From assembly GCF_038007305.1 (NCBI RefSeq), contig NZ_JBBOWV010000001.1, positions 2,966,501 to 3,030,500 of the forward strand: DNA of 64,000 nucleotides, read 5' to 3'. The notes beneath the pieces are model-generated. The model saw only the letters and a list, made by a program, of their open reading frames with translations, did not search any database and was not told the origin of the DNA. Positions 8,692-18,489 of this stretch are shown piece after piece (the first letter of the stretch is position 1; each line of letters opens with the position of its first letter). Position numbers and translations under genes: made by a program. The stretch is from Solibacillus sp. FSL W7-1436 (lineage in GTDB: Bacteria > Bacillota > Bacilli > Bacillales_A > Planococcaceae).

Positions 8692-9642
8692 ATGTATTTT
8701 ATTATTTGTGTAACCGCAGTGCTCATCGATTGCATTGTTGGGGATCCGAAAAAATGGACGCACCCCGTCATTTATATCGGCAACATGATTACTTTTTTCG
8801 AAAGGAAATGGAATCATGGCGGTAAACGACGGATAAAAGGCTTGCTGACAGTTTTTCTCACGGTAAGTATTACAACGGGAACAGTGTTTTTAGTTGTTAT
8901 TCTCGCAATGAAAGTTCATTTTATGCTTTGGCTGGCGGTCGAAATCTTTTTGATTAGTTTAGCCCTGGCACAGAAGTCGTTAAAAGAAGCAGCGATACTC
9001 GTTTACGATTCCTTGGAAGCGAACGATTTACCCGACGCAAGGAACTATTTAAGCTGGATTGTGGGCCGTGATACGAAACATTTGGATGAACCCGAAATTG
9101 TACGAGGTGTCATCGAAACAGTTTCGGAAAATACGAGTGACGGCGTGACTGCACCGCTCATGTACGCGTTATGTTTCGGGGCAACCGGTGCATGGTGCTA
9201 TAAAGCGATTAATACGCTGGATTCGATGATCGGGTATAAAAATGAACGCTATGGGGAGTTTGGATATGCTGCTGCTAAATTGGATGATGTTGCGAATTAT
9301 TTGCCCAGCAGAATTTCCGGGTGGTTCCTACTTCTATTTACGAAGTGTGAAATGAAACAGCCGCTAAAACACCGCTTTAAAAACTGGCTAAAAGATGCAA
9401 AAAAACATCCAAGCCCGAACAGCGGATATTTGGAAGCTGCTACTGCCGTTCAGTTAGGAATCCGTTTAGGCGGGTATAACCGTTATGGCGGGGTGGAATC
9501 ATTTAGAGCTTATATGGGTGAACCATATGAAACGATGCAAAGAATACATATTAAAAAAGCGATCCAGCACATGTATGTATGTACATGGTGTGTTGTGATA
9601 ACAGGGGGAATAATGTATGCAATTGCCTGCGCATGGAGCTAA
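8692..9642 (+). CDS. cbiB: Adenosylcobinamide-phosphate synthase (CbiB type)
   Basis: The product is 316 residues from ATG 8692, with AAAGGAGCGAGG just upstream. Family blocks include the N-terminal DCIVGDPKKWTHPVIYIGNMI, SWIVGRDTKHLDEPEIVRGVIETVSENTSDGVTAPLMYA, TLDSMIGYKNERYGEFGYAAAKLDDVANYLPSR and the C-terminal LGGYNRYGGVES. Several membrane helices are visible. It attaches aminopropanol phosphate to adenosylcobyric acid. It lies after a terminator and overlaps the next gene by 26 bp, so it heads a cbiB-cobD-cobC transcript. Confidence 0.94.
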   Translation: MYFIICVTAVLIDCIVGDPKKWTHPVIYIGNMITFFERKWNHGGKRRIKGLLTVFLTVSITTGTVFLVVILAMKVHFMLWLAVEIFLISLALAQKSLKEAAILVYDSLEANDLPDARNYLSWIVGRDTKHLDEPEIVRGVIETVSENTSDGVTAPLMYALCFGATGAWCYKAINTLDSMIGYKNERYGEFGYAAAKLDDVANYLPSRISGWFLLLFTKCEMKQPLKHRFKNWLKDAKKHPSPNSGYLEAATAVQLGIRLGGYNRYGGVESFRAYMGEPYETMQRIHIKKAIQHMYVCTWCVVITGGIMYAIACAWS

Positions 9643-10684
9643 TGCAGCTGCGTTGTATAAAGCGATGAATGTAAAAATGCCGGAGCAGGTAATCGATGTT
9701 AGTGAAAATGTCAATTATCTGGGGGTACCGAAGCAAGTAGAGGAAGAGTGGCCGAACCTTTTTGTAAAAATTGCCGGATATCCGAATGAACAAGCCGAAC
9801 CATTTCGTTCTAAAGCGGCAGAATTTCACAAAGTGGCAGTCCAACACGTTGTTGTGACAAACGGTGCAGCAGAATGTTTAATGGCTTTGGCGCAGTATTT
9901 CAAAGGAAAGGACATTGCTCTGTTACAGCCAACATTTTCGGAGTATGCAAGAACATTAAAACAGCAGGATTGTGTCATTCATTCTATTTTGGCAGAGGAT
10001 TTTTGTCACTATCGGTTTAACAATGAATTGCTGGAAAAACAGCTGAAACAGGTCCATGCTTGTTATATTTGCAATCCGAATAATCCTACAGGCGTATTAC
10101 TGAAAAAACATTGGATTGAACAGTTGATAAAAAAATTTCCGCATTGTAATTTTGTTGTCGATGAAGCGTTCATGGACTGGACCGATGAATCGGAGAGTGT
10201 CGTTTCATTAGTGAACACTTATCCTAATTTATTTGTCGTACGTTCCATGACGAAAATGTACGCGCTGGCTGGCATTCGTCTTGGTTATGTCATCGGACAA
10301 AACGCGGAAAAACTACGAAATTACTTGCCCCACTGGAATGTAAGCGCCATCGCAAATGAAATCGGCTGTCTCTGTTTACACGACAAGGATTTTGTAATGG
10401 AATCCCGTAAAACAAGCAGCAAATTACGCAGTCAGATGGTGGCGGACTTACAATTACTTGGTTGTAAAGTATCAGACAGTGCAGCAAATTTTTTGCTGTT
10501 TCAATTTCAGGAACAATATAATCCGGATGAAATGTTTAAATATTTATTGGAGCGGGGAATCGTTTTGCGCCATACAAGAAACTATGCCGGTCTTGACGGT
10601 AAATGGTTTCGAATCGCTGTCAAAAGTGAAGAAATCTGGACAAAGTGCAAGGATGAACTAACGAATTATGTCAAAAATCATTAA
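9617..10684 (+). CDS. cobD: PLP-dependent aminotransferase, CobD-type L-threonine-O-3-phosphate decarboxylase
   Basis: The 355-residue protein has a fold-type I aminotransferase layout: N-terminal LPAHGANAAALYKAM, NGAAECLMALAQYF, the CNPNNPTG motif and the PLP lysine in SMTKMYALAGIRLGYV at about residue 213. The N-terminal HGAN with DVSENVNYLG resembles CobD rather than HisC (DLSENINPLGPP-like). CobD makes aminopropanol phosphate, the co-substrate of CbiB encoded just upstream. Start ATG 9617 follows AGGGGG and lies inside the end of cbiB. Confidence 0.88.
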   Translation: MQLPAHGANAAALYKAMNVKMPEQVIDVSENVNYLGVPKQVEEEWPNLFVKIAGYPNEQAEPFRSKAAEFHKVAVQHVVVTNGAAECLMALAQYFKGKDIALLQPTFSEYARTLKQQDCVIHSILAEDFCHYRFNNELLEKQLKQVHACYICNPNNPTGVLLKKHWIEQLIKKFPHCNFVVDEAFMDWTDESESVVSLVNTYPNLFVVRSMTKMYALAGIRLGYVIGQNAEKLRNYLPHWNVSAIANEIGCLCLHDKDFVMESRKTSSKLRSQMVADLQLLGCKVSDSAANFLLFQFQEQYNPDEMFKYLLERGIVLRHTRNYAGLDGKWFRIAVKSEEIWTKCKDELTNYVKNH

Positions 10685-11231
10685 CTACTACCGTCATGGA
10701 GAAACTGTCTGGAATAAAGAAGGGCGGCTGCAAGGATGGCTCGACTCGGAATTAACGGCAAAAGGAATGGAACAGGCAATGTCCGTTTCATGGAATCCGG
10801 AAATCGTATTTTCCAGTGATCTCACTCGGGCAGTAAAAACAGCACATCTCATGTTTCCTGACCATATCATTCATAAAAATAAAAATTTGCGTGAAATCAA
10901 CTTAGGGCATTGGCAAGGCAGCTACATTAAGGAACTTCAACAGGATGAACAGTATTGTTGCTACATGAATTCACCTGAAATATTTATCAATACGACACAG
11001 GAATCTTTTCAAGACGTAACGAACCGAATGATCGCATTTCACCAGTATTTATTACAGTTACCGTATGAAAGAATCGCTGTCGTTTCTCACGGTGTTGCCA
11101 TTGCCTGTTTGATGTCCGCGCTCCATAAACAGCCATACGACAAGCTATGGAGTTATTTGTTGAATGGTGCTGCTTGTTTTTCGATAGAAGGGAATAGCGA
11201 ACAAGTACATAAAGATATTTTCGTACAGTAA
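10668..11231 (+). CDS. cobC: Histidine phosphatase, probable alpha-ribazole phosphatase
   Basis: The 187-residue protein is a phosphoglycerate-mutase-type phosphatase with catalytic YRHGET near the start, the second arginine in FSSDLTRAVKTA and the second histidine in VVSHGVAIA. It overlaps the cobD-like gene by 17 bp. CobC removes the phosphate of alpha-ribazole-phosphate or adenosylcobalamin phosphate in nucleotide-loop assembly. Family members are hard to tell apart by sequence, so the specific call rests on the position next to cbiB and cobD. Confidence 0.78.
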   Translation: MSKIINYYRHGETVWNKEGRLQGWLDSELTAKGMEQAMSVSWNPEIVFSSDLTRAVKTAHLMFPDHIIHKNKNLREINLGHWQGSYIKELQQDEQYCCYMNSPEIFINTTQESFQDVTNRMIAFHQYLLQLPYERIAVVSHGVAIACLMSALHKQPYDKLWSYLLNGAACFSIEGNSEQVHKDIFVQ

Positions 11232-11246
11232 TAATGGGGGAGAACG

Positions 11247-12043
11247 ATGATCTACGATGTTTGTGTAATCGGCGGTGGTCCCGCCGGAATGTTCAGTACA
11301 TTTTATAGTGCATCTAGAAGGTTGAACACGGTATTAATTGAAGGCAATCATGAACTGGGGGGAAGACTGAATTTATTTTTAAACTATGAGATTTACGATA
11401 TTCCCGGTCAGTTTGGGATTTTGGCACAGAATTATAAAAAAGCGCTGATTGAACAATTAAAAGTAAGTAAAGCTAATGTGTTCCTTGGAGAAATTGTTGA
11501 GGAAATTGAAAAGATTGACGAATTGTTTTATGTAACGACATCTAAGCAAACGATTCTAGCTAAAACTGTCATTGCGGCAACCGGCAATGGATTTAGTGAA
11601 GTAAAAAGAATCGAACATGCGCACATCTCGGAAAAAATACAGTATGACCCGCCAGCTTTCAAACAATATGATGGACCAATTGCAGTAATCGGACATACAC
11701 CGATGGCAGCGGATTGGGCAATTCAGTTGATGGGTTATGGAAATGCGGTTACATTATATACCGACCAAGAGCTGAATTTACAGTCTATTTTAATGGATGG
11801 ACTTGCCAACAATAACATTCCGGTTTATGATTTCGCAGATTTTAATGACCGGGCTTATGTGGCTGTCTTTTGCCATATTGGTTCAAAGAAACGTACGATT
11901 GATTTTAAAGGGCGCATAAAGCAAAGAGATAATGGTTTAACGAGTTTTGCGGATATTTTGTAGCAGGGGATGCCCGCTATGAGCAAGGTAAACTGAAACT
12001 TATACAAGGTGCAACACATGATGCCATGCAGGTAGTTGATTAT
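11247..12043 (+). pseudogene. Ferredoxin-NADP reductase homologue, 5' part (frameshifted, IS-interrupted)
   Basis: The N-terminus [25 protein letters not shown] is a FAD-binding Rossmann motif, and GPIAVIGHTPMAADWAIQL marks the second nucleotide-binding site of YumC-type reductases. The reading frame stops at 11963, but shifting one base restores a conserved ending from 11954 (FVAGDARYEQGKLKLIQGATHDAMQ), so one T was lost from a T run. The gene then meets the left end of an IS21 element at 12044. The remainder of the protein is found at 14665-14777. An intact paralogue lies at 36552-37550. The dead gene directly follows the cobC gene and may once have supplied electrons to the cobalamin genes. 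Confidence 0.88.
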
Positions 12044-12208
12044 TGCGGAGCAAAAAGACCACCAGTGCGGAACTTTAAGCCACTCAATGCGGACAATTGA
12101 GCCACCGAATGCGGAAACTTTGAGCCACTTACATATATTCCCTTAAACCTCCTGTATAATGAAGGAGCATACCAACAGGTATGACACTTCAGAACAGGAG
12201 GATTTTTT

Positions 12209-13756
12209 ATGATTGATTACCGAAAGATATTAGCTCTTTCCTTCGACCAAATTAGCCAACGTACAATTAGCGCTAGTACCGGACACGCTCGCAATACCGT
12301 ATCCGATGTCATCCAACGTGCCGCAAAGCTAAACGTCACCTCATTGAACGATACGATGACAAATGTGTGGCTTGAAGAGTATCTCTACCCAGAGAAACAG
12401 CCAATTGAAAAAGGTTACTGTCCAGTGGATTGGGAGTATGTACACAAGGAGCTGCAGAAAAAGCACGTCACGCTTAAATTGTTACATCATGAGTACGCAA
12501 TAGCCGCAAAGGAGGCTAAAAAAATCCCTTATGCTTATCGTACATTCGCTGAAAAGTACGGTCATTATGCGCGAAAATTTAAATTAACCATGCCTTTAAA
12601 ACGCAAACCAGGTGAAATTTTGGAAGTAGATTGGGCAGGCGCAACGCTTTCAATTCAAGATCGTGCAACAGGAGAGGACTTAACTGCCTATGTTTTTGTG
12701 GCTGCCTTACCTTACAGCCAAATGATGTATGTAGAAGCGTTTCTAGATATGACATCCGCCAACTGGTTGACAGCACATATCCACGCCTTTGATTACTTTG
12801 GAGGGGTTACAGAGACACTTGTGCCAGATAATTTAAAAACAGGTGTGATTAAAGCAAAGCGCGAAGAATCAGTTCTAAATGAAGCTTATCGTGAGCTGGC
12901 TGATCATTATCGCACGGTCATTGTGCCAAGTCGCGTACAAAAGCCAAAAGATAAACCAAGTGCCGAAGGTAGTGTGGGACATGCCTCACGGCAAATTATC
13001 GCTGCTTTACGCAACATACAGTGTTTTCACATCAATGAACTGAATCAACATATCGTTGAAAAACTTGAAGAAATCAACACCACCGATTTTCAAAAACGTC
13101 CTGGAACACGAAAAAGCGTATTTGAGGAAGAAGAGAAAAGCACTCTCCAACAACTTCCTCCAACACGCTTTAAGATGACGGAATGGAAAACCGCCAAGGT
13201 TCAACTGAACTACCACATCCAAGTTGAACGCATGTATTATTCCGTCCCTTACGAATACGCCCGTGAATCGGTAGATATTCGCTTAACAACAGATCTAATT
13301 GAAGTGTACTTTAAAGAAACTAGAATTGCATCCCATAAACGATTAAAAGGCAACGTTGGACAATATTCCACAAACATCGACCATATGCCTGACCATCATC
13401 GTTCATATGTGGAGCATAATCCAGAAAACAGCTCAAAATGGGCAGCAACCATCGGTCCATGTACAGAAAAGTATGTCGCGTATATTTTAGAAAATCATGT
13501 AGAGAAAAAGGCACTTCAAATTTTAAATACGCTACAAAATCTCACGAAAAAATACGCAGTTGAAGAACTTGAACAAGCGATTACTACGTTGCTTGAAATC
13601 TCATCTAACCCATCCAATACGGTTTTAAAGGGACTATTAGAAAGAACCAAACAAACGTCTAAAGCCAAAAATAAACCCAAAAAATCAACTACAGCTTCAA
13701 CCGAAAATCATGGTTTTACACGTGGAGCTGCTTACTTTGGGAGGGAGAAAAAATGA
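12209..13756 (+). CDS. istA: IS21-family transposase IstA
   Basis: The product has 515 residues with ACAGGAGG before ATG 12209. The N-terminus has a helix-turn-helix (SFDQISQRTISASTGHARNTVSDVI). The DDE integrase core is visible: first Asp in GEILEVDWAGATLSI, second in TLVPDNLKTGV, and the Glu in KPSAEGSVGHASRQI. A C-terminal beta domain (YYSVPYEYARESVDIRL) follows. No frameshift is seen, so the element may still be active. Its stop overlaps istB by 4 bp. Confidence 0.95.
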   Translation: MIDYRKILALSFDQISQRTISASTGHARNTVSDVIQRAAKLNVTSLNDTMTNVWLEEYLYPEKQPIEKGYCPVDWEYVHKELQKKHVTLKLLHHEYAIAAKEAKKIPYAYRTFAEKYGHYARKFKLTMPLKRKPGEILEVDWAGATLSIQDRATGEDLTAYVFVAALPYSQMMYVEAFLDMTSANWLTAHIHAFDYFGGVTETLVPDNLKTGVIKAKREESVLNEAYRELADHYRTVIVPSRVQKPKDKPSAEGSVGHASRQIIAALRNIQCFHINELNQHIVEKLEEINTTDFQKRPGTRKSVFEEEEKSTLQQLPPTRFKMTEWKTAKVQLNYHIQVERMYYSVPYEYARESVDIRLTTDLIEVYFKETRIASHKRLKGNVGQYSTNIDHMPDHHRSYVEHNPENSSKWAATIGPCTEKYVAYILENHVEKKALQILNTLQNLTKKYAVEELEQAITTLLEISSNPSNTVLKGLLERTKQTSKAKNKPKKSTTASTENHGFTRGAAYFGREKK

Positions 13757-14511
13757 GTAAACAAGAAACGTTACGTAAGCTTTCAGAAATGGGCTTAAGC
13801 GCAATGGCCGAACTTTATCAAGAAATGAGTCGAAATCAGTCTTATCGTGAGATGGACTTTGATGAACTTTTCAGTCTCTTAACGGATACCGAATACGATC
13901 GCCGCAAATCCAACAAACTTGCTCGTTTAATTAAACAAGCAACATTCAATGAGCCATCGGCTGCCATTGAAGATATTGAATACCACTCAGATCGCCATTT
14001 AGATAAAAAACTCATCTTAGAACTAGCCACAGGAAACTATATTCAAAATCACCACAATATCATTTTAATGGGCGCTTCAGGCAACGGAAAAAGCTATATA
14101 GCGAATGCATTCGGCATTCATGCCTGCCGTCAATTCCATAAAGTAAAATATATTCGCCTACCTGAGCTACTTGATGAATTAGCTGTAGCTAAATATGAAG
14201 CAGATGGCAGCTATCGAAAGCTCATTCAACACTATAAAAAAATCGATTTATTAATCATTGATGAATGGCTCTTAACAGAACTCACAGAAGAACAAGTTTT
14301 AAATGTCTTTGAAATCGTAGAAGCCCGTCTAAAACGAGCTTCTACGATCTTCTGTTCTCAATTTGCGCCGGAAGGCTGGTACGACAAACTTGGCCATGCC
14401 CAAATCGCAGATGCCATTTTAGACCGCATCGTCCATGATTCCTACCACATTTTAATTGATGGCGAAGTATCGATGCGCGAACGTCATGGACTAAAGCCCA
14501 TCAAGCGCTAG
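13753..14511 (+). CDS. istB: IS21-family helper ATPase IstB
   Basis: The 252-residue AAA+ protein carries Walker A GASGNGKSYIANA and Walker B LLIIDEWLL, with an arginine-rich C-terminus (SMRERHGLKPIKR). It resembles DnaC. IstB stimulates IstA and directs target choice. The ATG lies within the last codons of istA behind GGGAGGG, so the pair is translationally coupled. Confidence 0.95.
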   Translation: MSKQETLRKLSEMGLSAMAELYQEMSRNQSYREMDFDELFSLLTDTEYDRRKSNKLARLIKQATFNEPSAAIEDIEYHSDRHLDKKLILELATGNYIQNHHNIILMGASGNGKSYIANAFGIHACRQFHKVKYIRLPELLDELAVAKYEADGSYRKLIQHYKKIDLLIIDEWLLTELTEEQVLNVFEIVEARLKRASTIFCSQFAPEGWYDKLGHAQIADAILDRIVHDSYHILIDGEVSMRERHGLKPIKR

Positions 14512-14526
14512 TCCTCCATAGCATGA

Positions 14527-14575
14527 AAGAGGGAAACAAATCACTACTAGTAGTGGTTGTTTCCCTCTTATTTTT
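14527..14575 (+). terminator. Intrinsic terminator inside the IS21 element
   Basis: A nearly perfect stem of about 20 bp (AAGAGGGAAACAA...TTGTTTCCCTCTT) with a 3-base loop, followed by ATTTTT, lies between istB and the right inverted repeat. Confidence 0.85.
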
Positions 14576-14664
14576 AACGAGTGGCTTAATCGTCCGCACT
14601 CGGTGGCTCAAAACTCCGCATTCACTGGTATAAAGTTCCGCACTGCTGGCTTAAACGCTCCGCA

Positions 14665-14777
14665 GTATTCAGGCAGTTAATGCTGCCTTTCAATATATAC
14701 ACGAAGGGGCCAATTACCAACCGATAGTTTCAACACATGACCCGATTTTTAAAGAATGGGTGAAAGAAGCATATTAA
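14665..14777 (+). pseudogene. Ferredoxin-NADP reductase homologue, 3' fragment
   Basis: Translation to the TAA at 14775-14777 gives QAVNAAFQYIHEGANYQPIVSTHDPIFKEWVKEAY, the expected C-terminal tail of a YumC-like reductase (the family's AVNNAKAYFDP...HSS region). It completes the gene whose 5' part ends at 12043. The first ten bases (GTATTCAGGC) do not match a simple duplication of the left flank; both flanks carry a related CAGGYAGTT, imperfect over about 12 bp. Confidence 0.8.
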
Positions 14778-14782
14778 ATAGG

Positions 14783-14825
14783 AAGAAACGCTATACCGGA
14801 TATTTGGTATAGCGTTTCTTTTTTA
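14783..14825. terminator. Terminator between the FNR remnant and nrdF (possibly bidirectional)
   Basis: A 15-bp stem AAGAAACGCTATACC/GGTATAGCGTTTCTT with an 8-base loop is followed by a T run on the plus strand. It separates convergent genes and overlaps the nrdF stop. Confidence 0.8.
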
Positions 14826-16079
14826 GAATTTAAATGTATCGTCCGTAATAGGGGCCACTTTAGCCACCGCATAAGTTGCTCCTTTTTGGCTGAAGAAATC
14901 ATAGGTTGACCCAGTATTGGAAATTCCGTTCATCACAATAGGGTTCACTTCCTCGTCAGGGAACATCGTGTCGAGCCCCAAGTTCATAAGTGCTTTATTC
15001 GCATTGTAGCGCACGTATTTTTTCACTTCAGGGGAAAGACCCGTTTCTGCATATAAATCATCGGTATACTTCATTTCATTTTGATATAAATCGAGTAAAT
15101 ATTCATAGCCCCACAAAGTTAGCTCCTGCTGTTTTTCCGCTGAAAACGTTTTGAAAATGTTCTGCGCGAAAAAGCCGACCGCTACTCCGTGAATTGATTC
15201 GTCCATGTTGTTCAAGTAAGTTCGTCATTCTTACTTCTGCGATTTGCAGCTTATAATTTCTTATAAGATCAGATCATATCATATATAGCTTTTGCTATAT
15301 CTCTCCGCTTCGGATACCATAATTGACTTGTATCCTACTCTACTCGCTTCCATGTAAAAAACATGTGCTTTCGATGACCGTTGCACCTTATTGATAGTTT
15401 TCAATCTCTTAACTATCAATCTTGGCTCAGGATTGTCCTCGACTTAACGTTAGGATATCCCCTGAATTCAAAGAGTTTTACTTGCGCCACGATATTAACG
15501 CAAGATTAAGCTAATCACTTCCGCACTGTTTCGCAGTACACCTTGTCCTCCTAAATAAAGAGGGTAGAAGAAGCCGGAATAGAATAAGAAGCTTTCCAGC
15601 ATAACTGAAGCGAACATTGCCTTCCATAAGCTTTCCGGGTCATCTTCTTTTATATCGGTGTATACTTCGCCAATGCGATTTGCTTTATATTGAAGAAACT
15701 CATTTTTTTGCACCCATTCGAAAACTTCGTCAATTTCCGTGTTTGTGCATAATGTTGTAAAAATATAAGAATAAGATTTTGCATGGATTGCTTCAAACGA
15801 TCCGAAGACGGTTAACACCGCTTTCTCCTGGAAATCGGGCGTGTACTTGGCGATTTCATTCATGCCGATGTTCGTTTGTACCGTATCAAGCAATGTCAGG
15901 CCGCCGAACACTTTTTTGTATGTATCCTGATGTTCGAATTCCTTCCATTGTTTGACGTCTTTACTGACTGCAATTTCTTCGGGGAACCATATTTGTTTCC
16001 ATTGCTGGTCCCAAAAAATGCGAGCGAGCTCACTTGTAGGGGTATTCCAGTTGACCGCTTTATACGTTAAATTTGACAT
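14823..16079 (-). CDS. nrdF: Class Ib ribonucleotide reductase small subunit, split by a group I intron
   Basis: The exons are 16079-15498 (194 codons) and 15203-14823 (126 codons plus stop). Joined at LILR/DESIHG they give a 320-residue NrdF of normal length. Exon 1 has the first metal-ligand helix (SFEAIHAKSYSYIF). Exon 2 opens with DESIHG, the second EXXH metal motif, so an unspliced message would give a stop one codon after the junction and a protein lacking half its di-metal site. The start ATG 16079 lies in the nrdE 3' end behind GAGGAG. The protein generates the tyrosyl radical used by NrdE. Confidence 0.95.
15204..15497 (-). ncRNA. Group I self-splicing intron in nrdF (no internal ORF)
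   Basis: Reading the minus strand, exon 1 ends CTTGCGT and the intron starts TAATATCGTGGCGCAAG. CTTGCGT pairs with GCGCAAG to form P1 with the diagnostic U-G wobble at the 5' splice site. The intron ends with G before exon 2 (GACGAATCA). Inside are a P4-P6 core segment ACAATCCTGAGCCAAG, a P7-like GTGCAACGGTCATCGAAAGC and its later partner GATATGATCTGATC. The 294-bp length and lack of an ORF mean no homing endonuclease. The joined exons restore NrdF exactly. Confidence 0.93.
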
Positions 16080-18489
16080 GCGACACACTCCTCAATTGTT
16101 AGTAAACGTTGGCGTACGTAATAAACGGTCTTAATGCCTTTTGTCCACGCGTAAATATAGGCTTTTGCCAATTGTTCTGTGTTCCACTGGTCCGTCACGT
16201 ATAGTGTCATGGAAATCCCCTGGTCGACATGCTTTTGCACGGCTGCGTAAAGGTCGATCAGTTCATACGGATTTACATCATAGGCTTCGGTATAAAGTTC
16301 CTCATTGTCATTTGTTAAAAATGGCATCGGATAAATTGTACGGCTGTCCGCATAGTCACGTACTTCCACACGTTCCGTAACAGGGGAGATGGAAGCCGTG
16401 CAACTGCGAATGTAGGAGATACTGCCTGTCGGAGCAATCGCCAATCTGTAGGAGTGGAATAACCCATGCTCCAATATGTCAGACTTCAACTGGTGCCACA
16501 TATTTTGAGTAATAATTGGTGTAGCCCCAAGTGCTTTTATCACTTCAGGTGTAAGTTCTATTTCTTCTTTGTTTATATAGCTTTCAAAGTAAACACCGCT
16601 CGCATAATCACTTTCCTCAAATCGGTAAAATGTTTCGTTCTTTTCCTTGGCAATTTCCATTGATGCTTTTAACGAGTAATAGTTCAATGCTTCCATAAAT
16701 GCATCGATAAATTCGATGGACTCTTTTGAACCATAACGGATTCCGCTTTGTACGAGGTGTCCATGCAAGTTCATAACACCTAATCCAACAGAGTGCATTA
16801 CTTTGTTCGCTTTAGATACAGAAGGAACGTTGACGATATCTGTCATAGTTGAAACATTCGTCAAAAGACGCATTGCTGTATCGACAAGTTGACCGAAATC
16901 CTGAACTTTCGTTGCTTCATGAATGTCGATCGAACCTAGGTTACATGAAACATCGAGGCCATATTCATTCGGCTCATTTTGATCGGTAACTACACTTGTT
17001 TGTTGGTACTGAAGAATTTCGGTACAGAGATTGGACATCTTCACACGACCGATTTCCTTTAATGGATGAGCGTTATTAACATTATCATCAAATATCTCGA
17101 ACGGATAACCCGATTCAAATTGCGCTTTTTTGATTTCCGTATATAATTTCCGTGCATTTAATCGTTTCAGTTTACGGATGTTCGGATTATCCAATAGCTC
17201 ATAGTACATTTCCGTAATCGAAATTTCCGACATGCGTTTCCCGTACTCTTTATAAATATCATAAGAACTGAACAAAACGATATCTTTATCGCGGCGCATC
17301 AATTCAAAGAAAATATCCGGAAGAATAATGCCTGTAGATAGTGTAGCTAAACGGATTTTATCGTCGGAATTTGGTTTCTTACTTGAAATAAAGCTTTCGA
17401 TATCACCATGAAAAATATTTAAAAATACGACGCCGGAGCCGTTACGTTGCATTTTGTTACTCCACTTTAATGAAGTGGGGCTAGGTCATTTCTGCCTAGC
17501 TCTCTATGTCGCCATAGAGATCAGACTATATCTTCACTTTGCCAAAAAAGTTAACAATTGTGAAACATCAACTATATTGGCAAAGGCGCGGTTCGGATTA
17601 AAATATTACTAAAATAATCTCTTAGTCGTTGAACCTTCAACCTTACTGGGTTGCTTGGCTGCGGATTTTCTGCAATCTTGGATTTTTAGGGTTCGCTACT
17701 AGATTACTCTGTAGAATCCTACCTTGATATACTCAGATGTTCCCGCAATTGACCGCGTTTTAATTGGGCCAATTATTAACCCAATTGATTCGAATACGAG
17801 AACGAATTCTCCAGCAGTTTCGCAACGGGCATAACCCCGCTCGCACGATTTAAGATCCCTTTAATCGGATCACCTAATGGCCGAAGATCGGTCAAGTTTA
17901 CTCCGACACCGCCTCCTAAGCGGGAAAGCTCCAGACAGTAACCGATGTTCTCGGCGATCGAATTCATCGTGTCATCCATCGTCAGTTTAAAGCATGAGAC
18001 AAGCTCACCGCGCGCACTTTTCCCGCTGTTTAAAGCAGTTGGGGTTGCCGGCTGGTAGGCAGTCATAACCGCTTCAATGGCTTTTTCCGCCAACGTCTCA
18101 TCACCTTGTGCTAAATAAAGGGCGATGATGACGATCCGATCCTCGTACTTTTCCAGAATCTCTTTTCCGTCACGGCTTTTCATCGCATAGCTTTCATAAA
18201 ACTTCGAAGCACTCATGAAGGAAGGGAACCGGAACTTGTAGGAATAGGCTTTTTTGTACATACGTTTAATAAAGTTCATCGAGTACAAGTCTAAAAACTC
18301 TTTTTCGTAATAGCCTTCATCAACTAAATAACGTACTTTTTCCTCTATATCTATAAAGTAGCGCAAACGGACATTGACGTCTTCCAGAAAATAGCGGCGT
18401 GTTGCTTCTTTGTCTTTCGCCAAATCCAGTTCACCGGTAGCACGGTAACGGTTTAATATATCGTTATTTAATTTTAAATACTGTTTCAT
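16067..18489 (-). CDS. nrdE: Class Ib ribonucleotide reductase large subunit, split by a group I intron
   Basis: The exons are 18489-17779 (237 codons) and 17449-16067 (460 codons plus stop), joined at NQLG/QRNGSG to give about 697 residues, the usual NrdE size. Exon 1 contains the first redox cysteine (GELVSCFKLTMDD) and the GGVGVNL loop. Exon 2 contains the catalytic NLCTE motif and the second redox cysteine (VSCNLGS), plus the C-terminal CVACQI tail reduced by NrdH. Start ATG 18489 follows GGAAAGAGG and overlaps the nrdI stop (ATGA). It reduces ribonucleoside diphosphates. Confidence 0.95.
17450..17778 (-). ncRNA. Group I self-splicing intron in nrdE (no internal ORF)
   Basis: On the minus strand, exon 1 ends AATTGGGT and the intron begins TAATAATTGGCCCAATT. 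AATTGGGT pairs with GCCCAATT as P1, again with a U-G pair at the splice site. Core elements are GCAGAAAATCCGCAGCCAAGC (P4-P6, positions 17664-17684), TTCAACGACTAAG (P7 5' strand) and AAGATATAGTCTGATC (P7 3' strand). The last intron base is G before CAACGTAAC. The length is 329 bp. The upstream reading frame reaches TAA immediately after the splice site, so splicing is needed for function. Confidence 0.94.

Larger units (their letters stand above)
12044..14664 (+). mobile_element. IS21-family insertion sequence
   Basis: The element is 2621 bp with terminal inverted repeats beginning TGCGGAGC and ending GCTCCGCA. Each end also carries repeated blocks of the form TGCGGAnnnTTnAGCCAC (three on the left between 12065 and 12127, matching ones on the right between 14578 and 14650), the multiple transposase-binding repeats typical of IS21. 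It encodes istA and istB with a 4-bp overlap, followed by a strong terminator. It sits inside a ferredoxin-NADP reductase gene. No clean target duplication is visible. Confidence 0.93.

Noticed and set aside
12030-14680. A clean target-site duplication of the IS21 element
   Set aside because: The bases next to the ends (GATTAT on the left, GTATTC on the right) are not identical in any 4-8-bp window.
16141-16663. Plus-strand frames antisense to nrdE
   Set aside because: They have no start signals and lie fully inside a conserved reductase gene.
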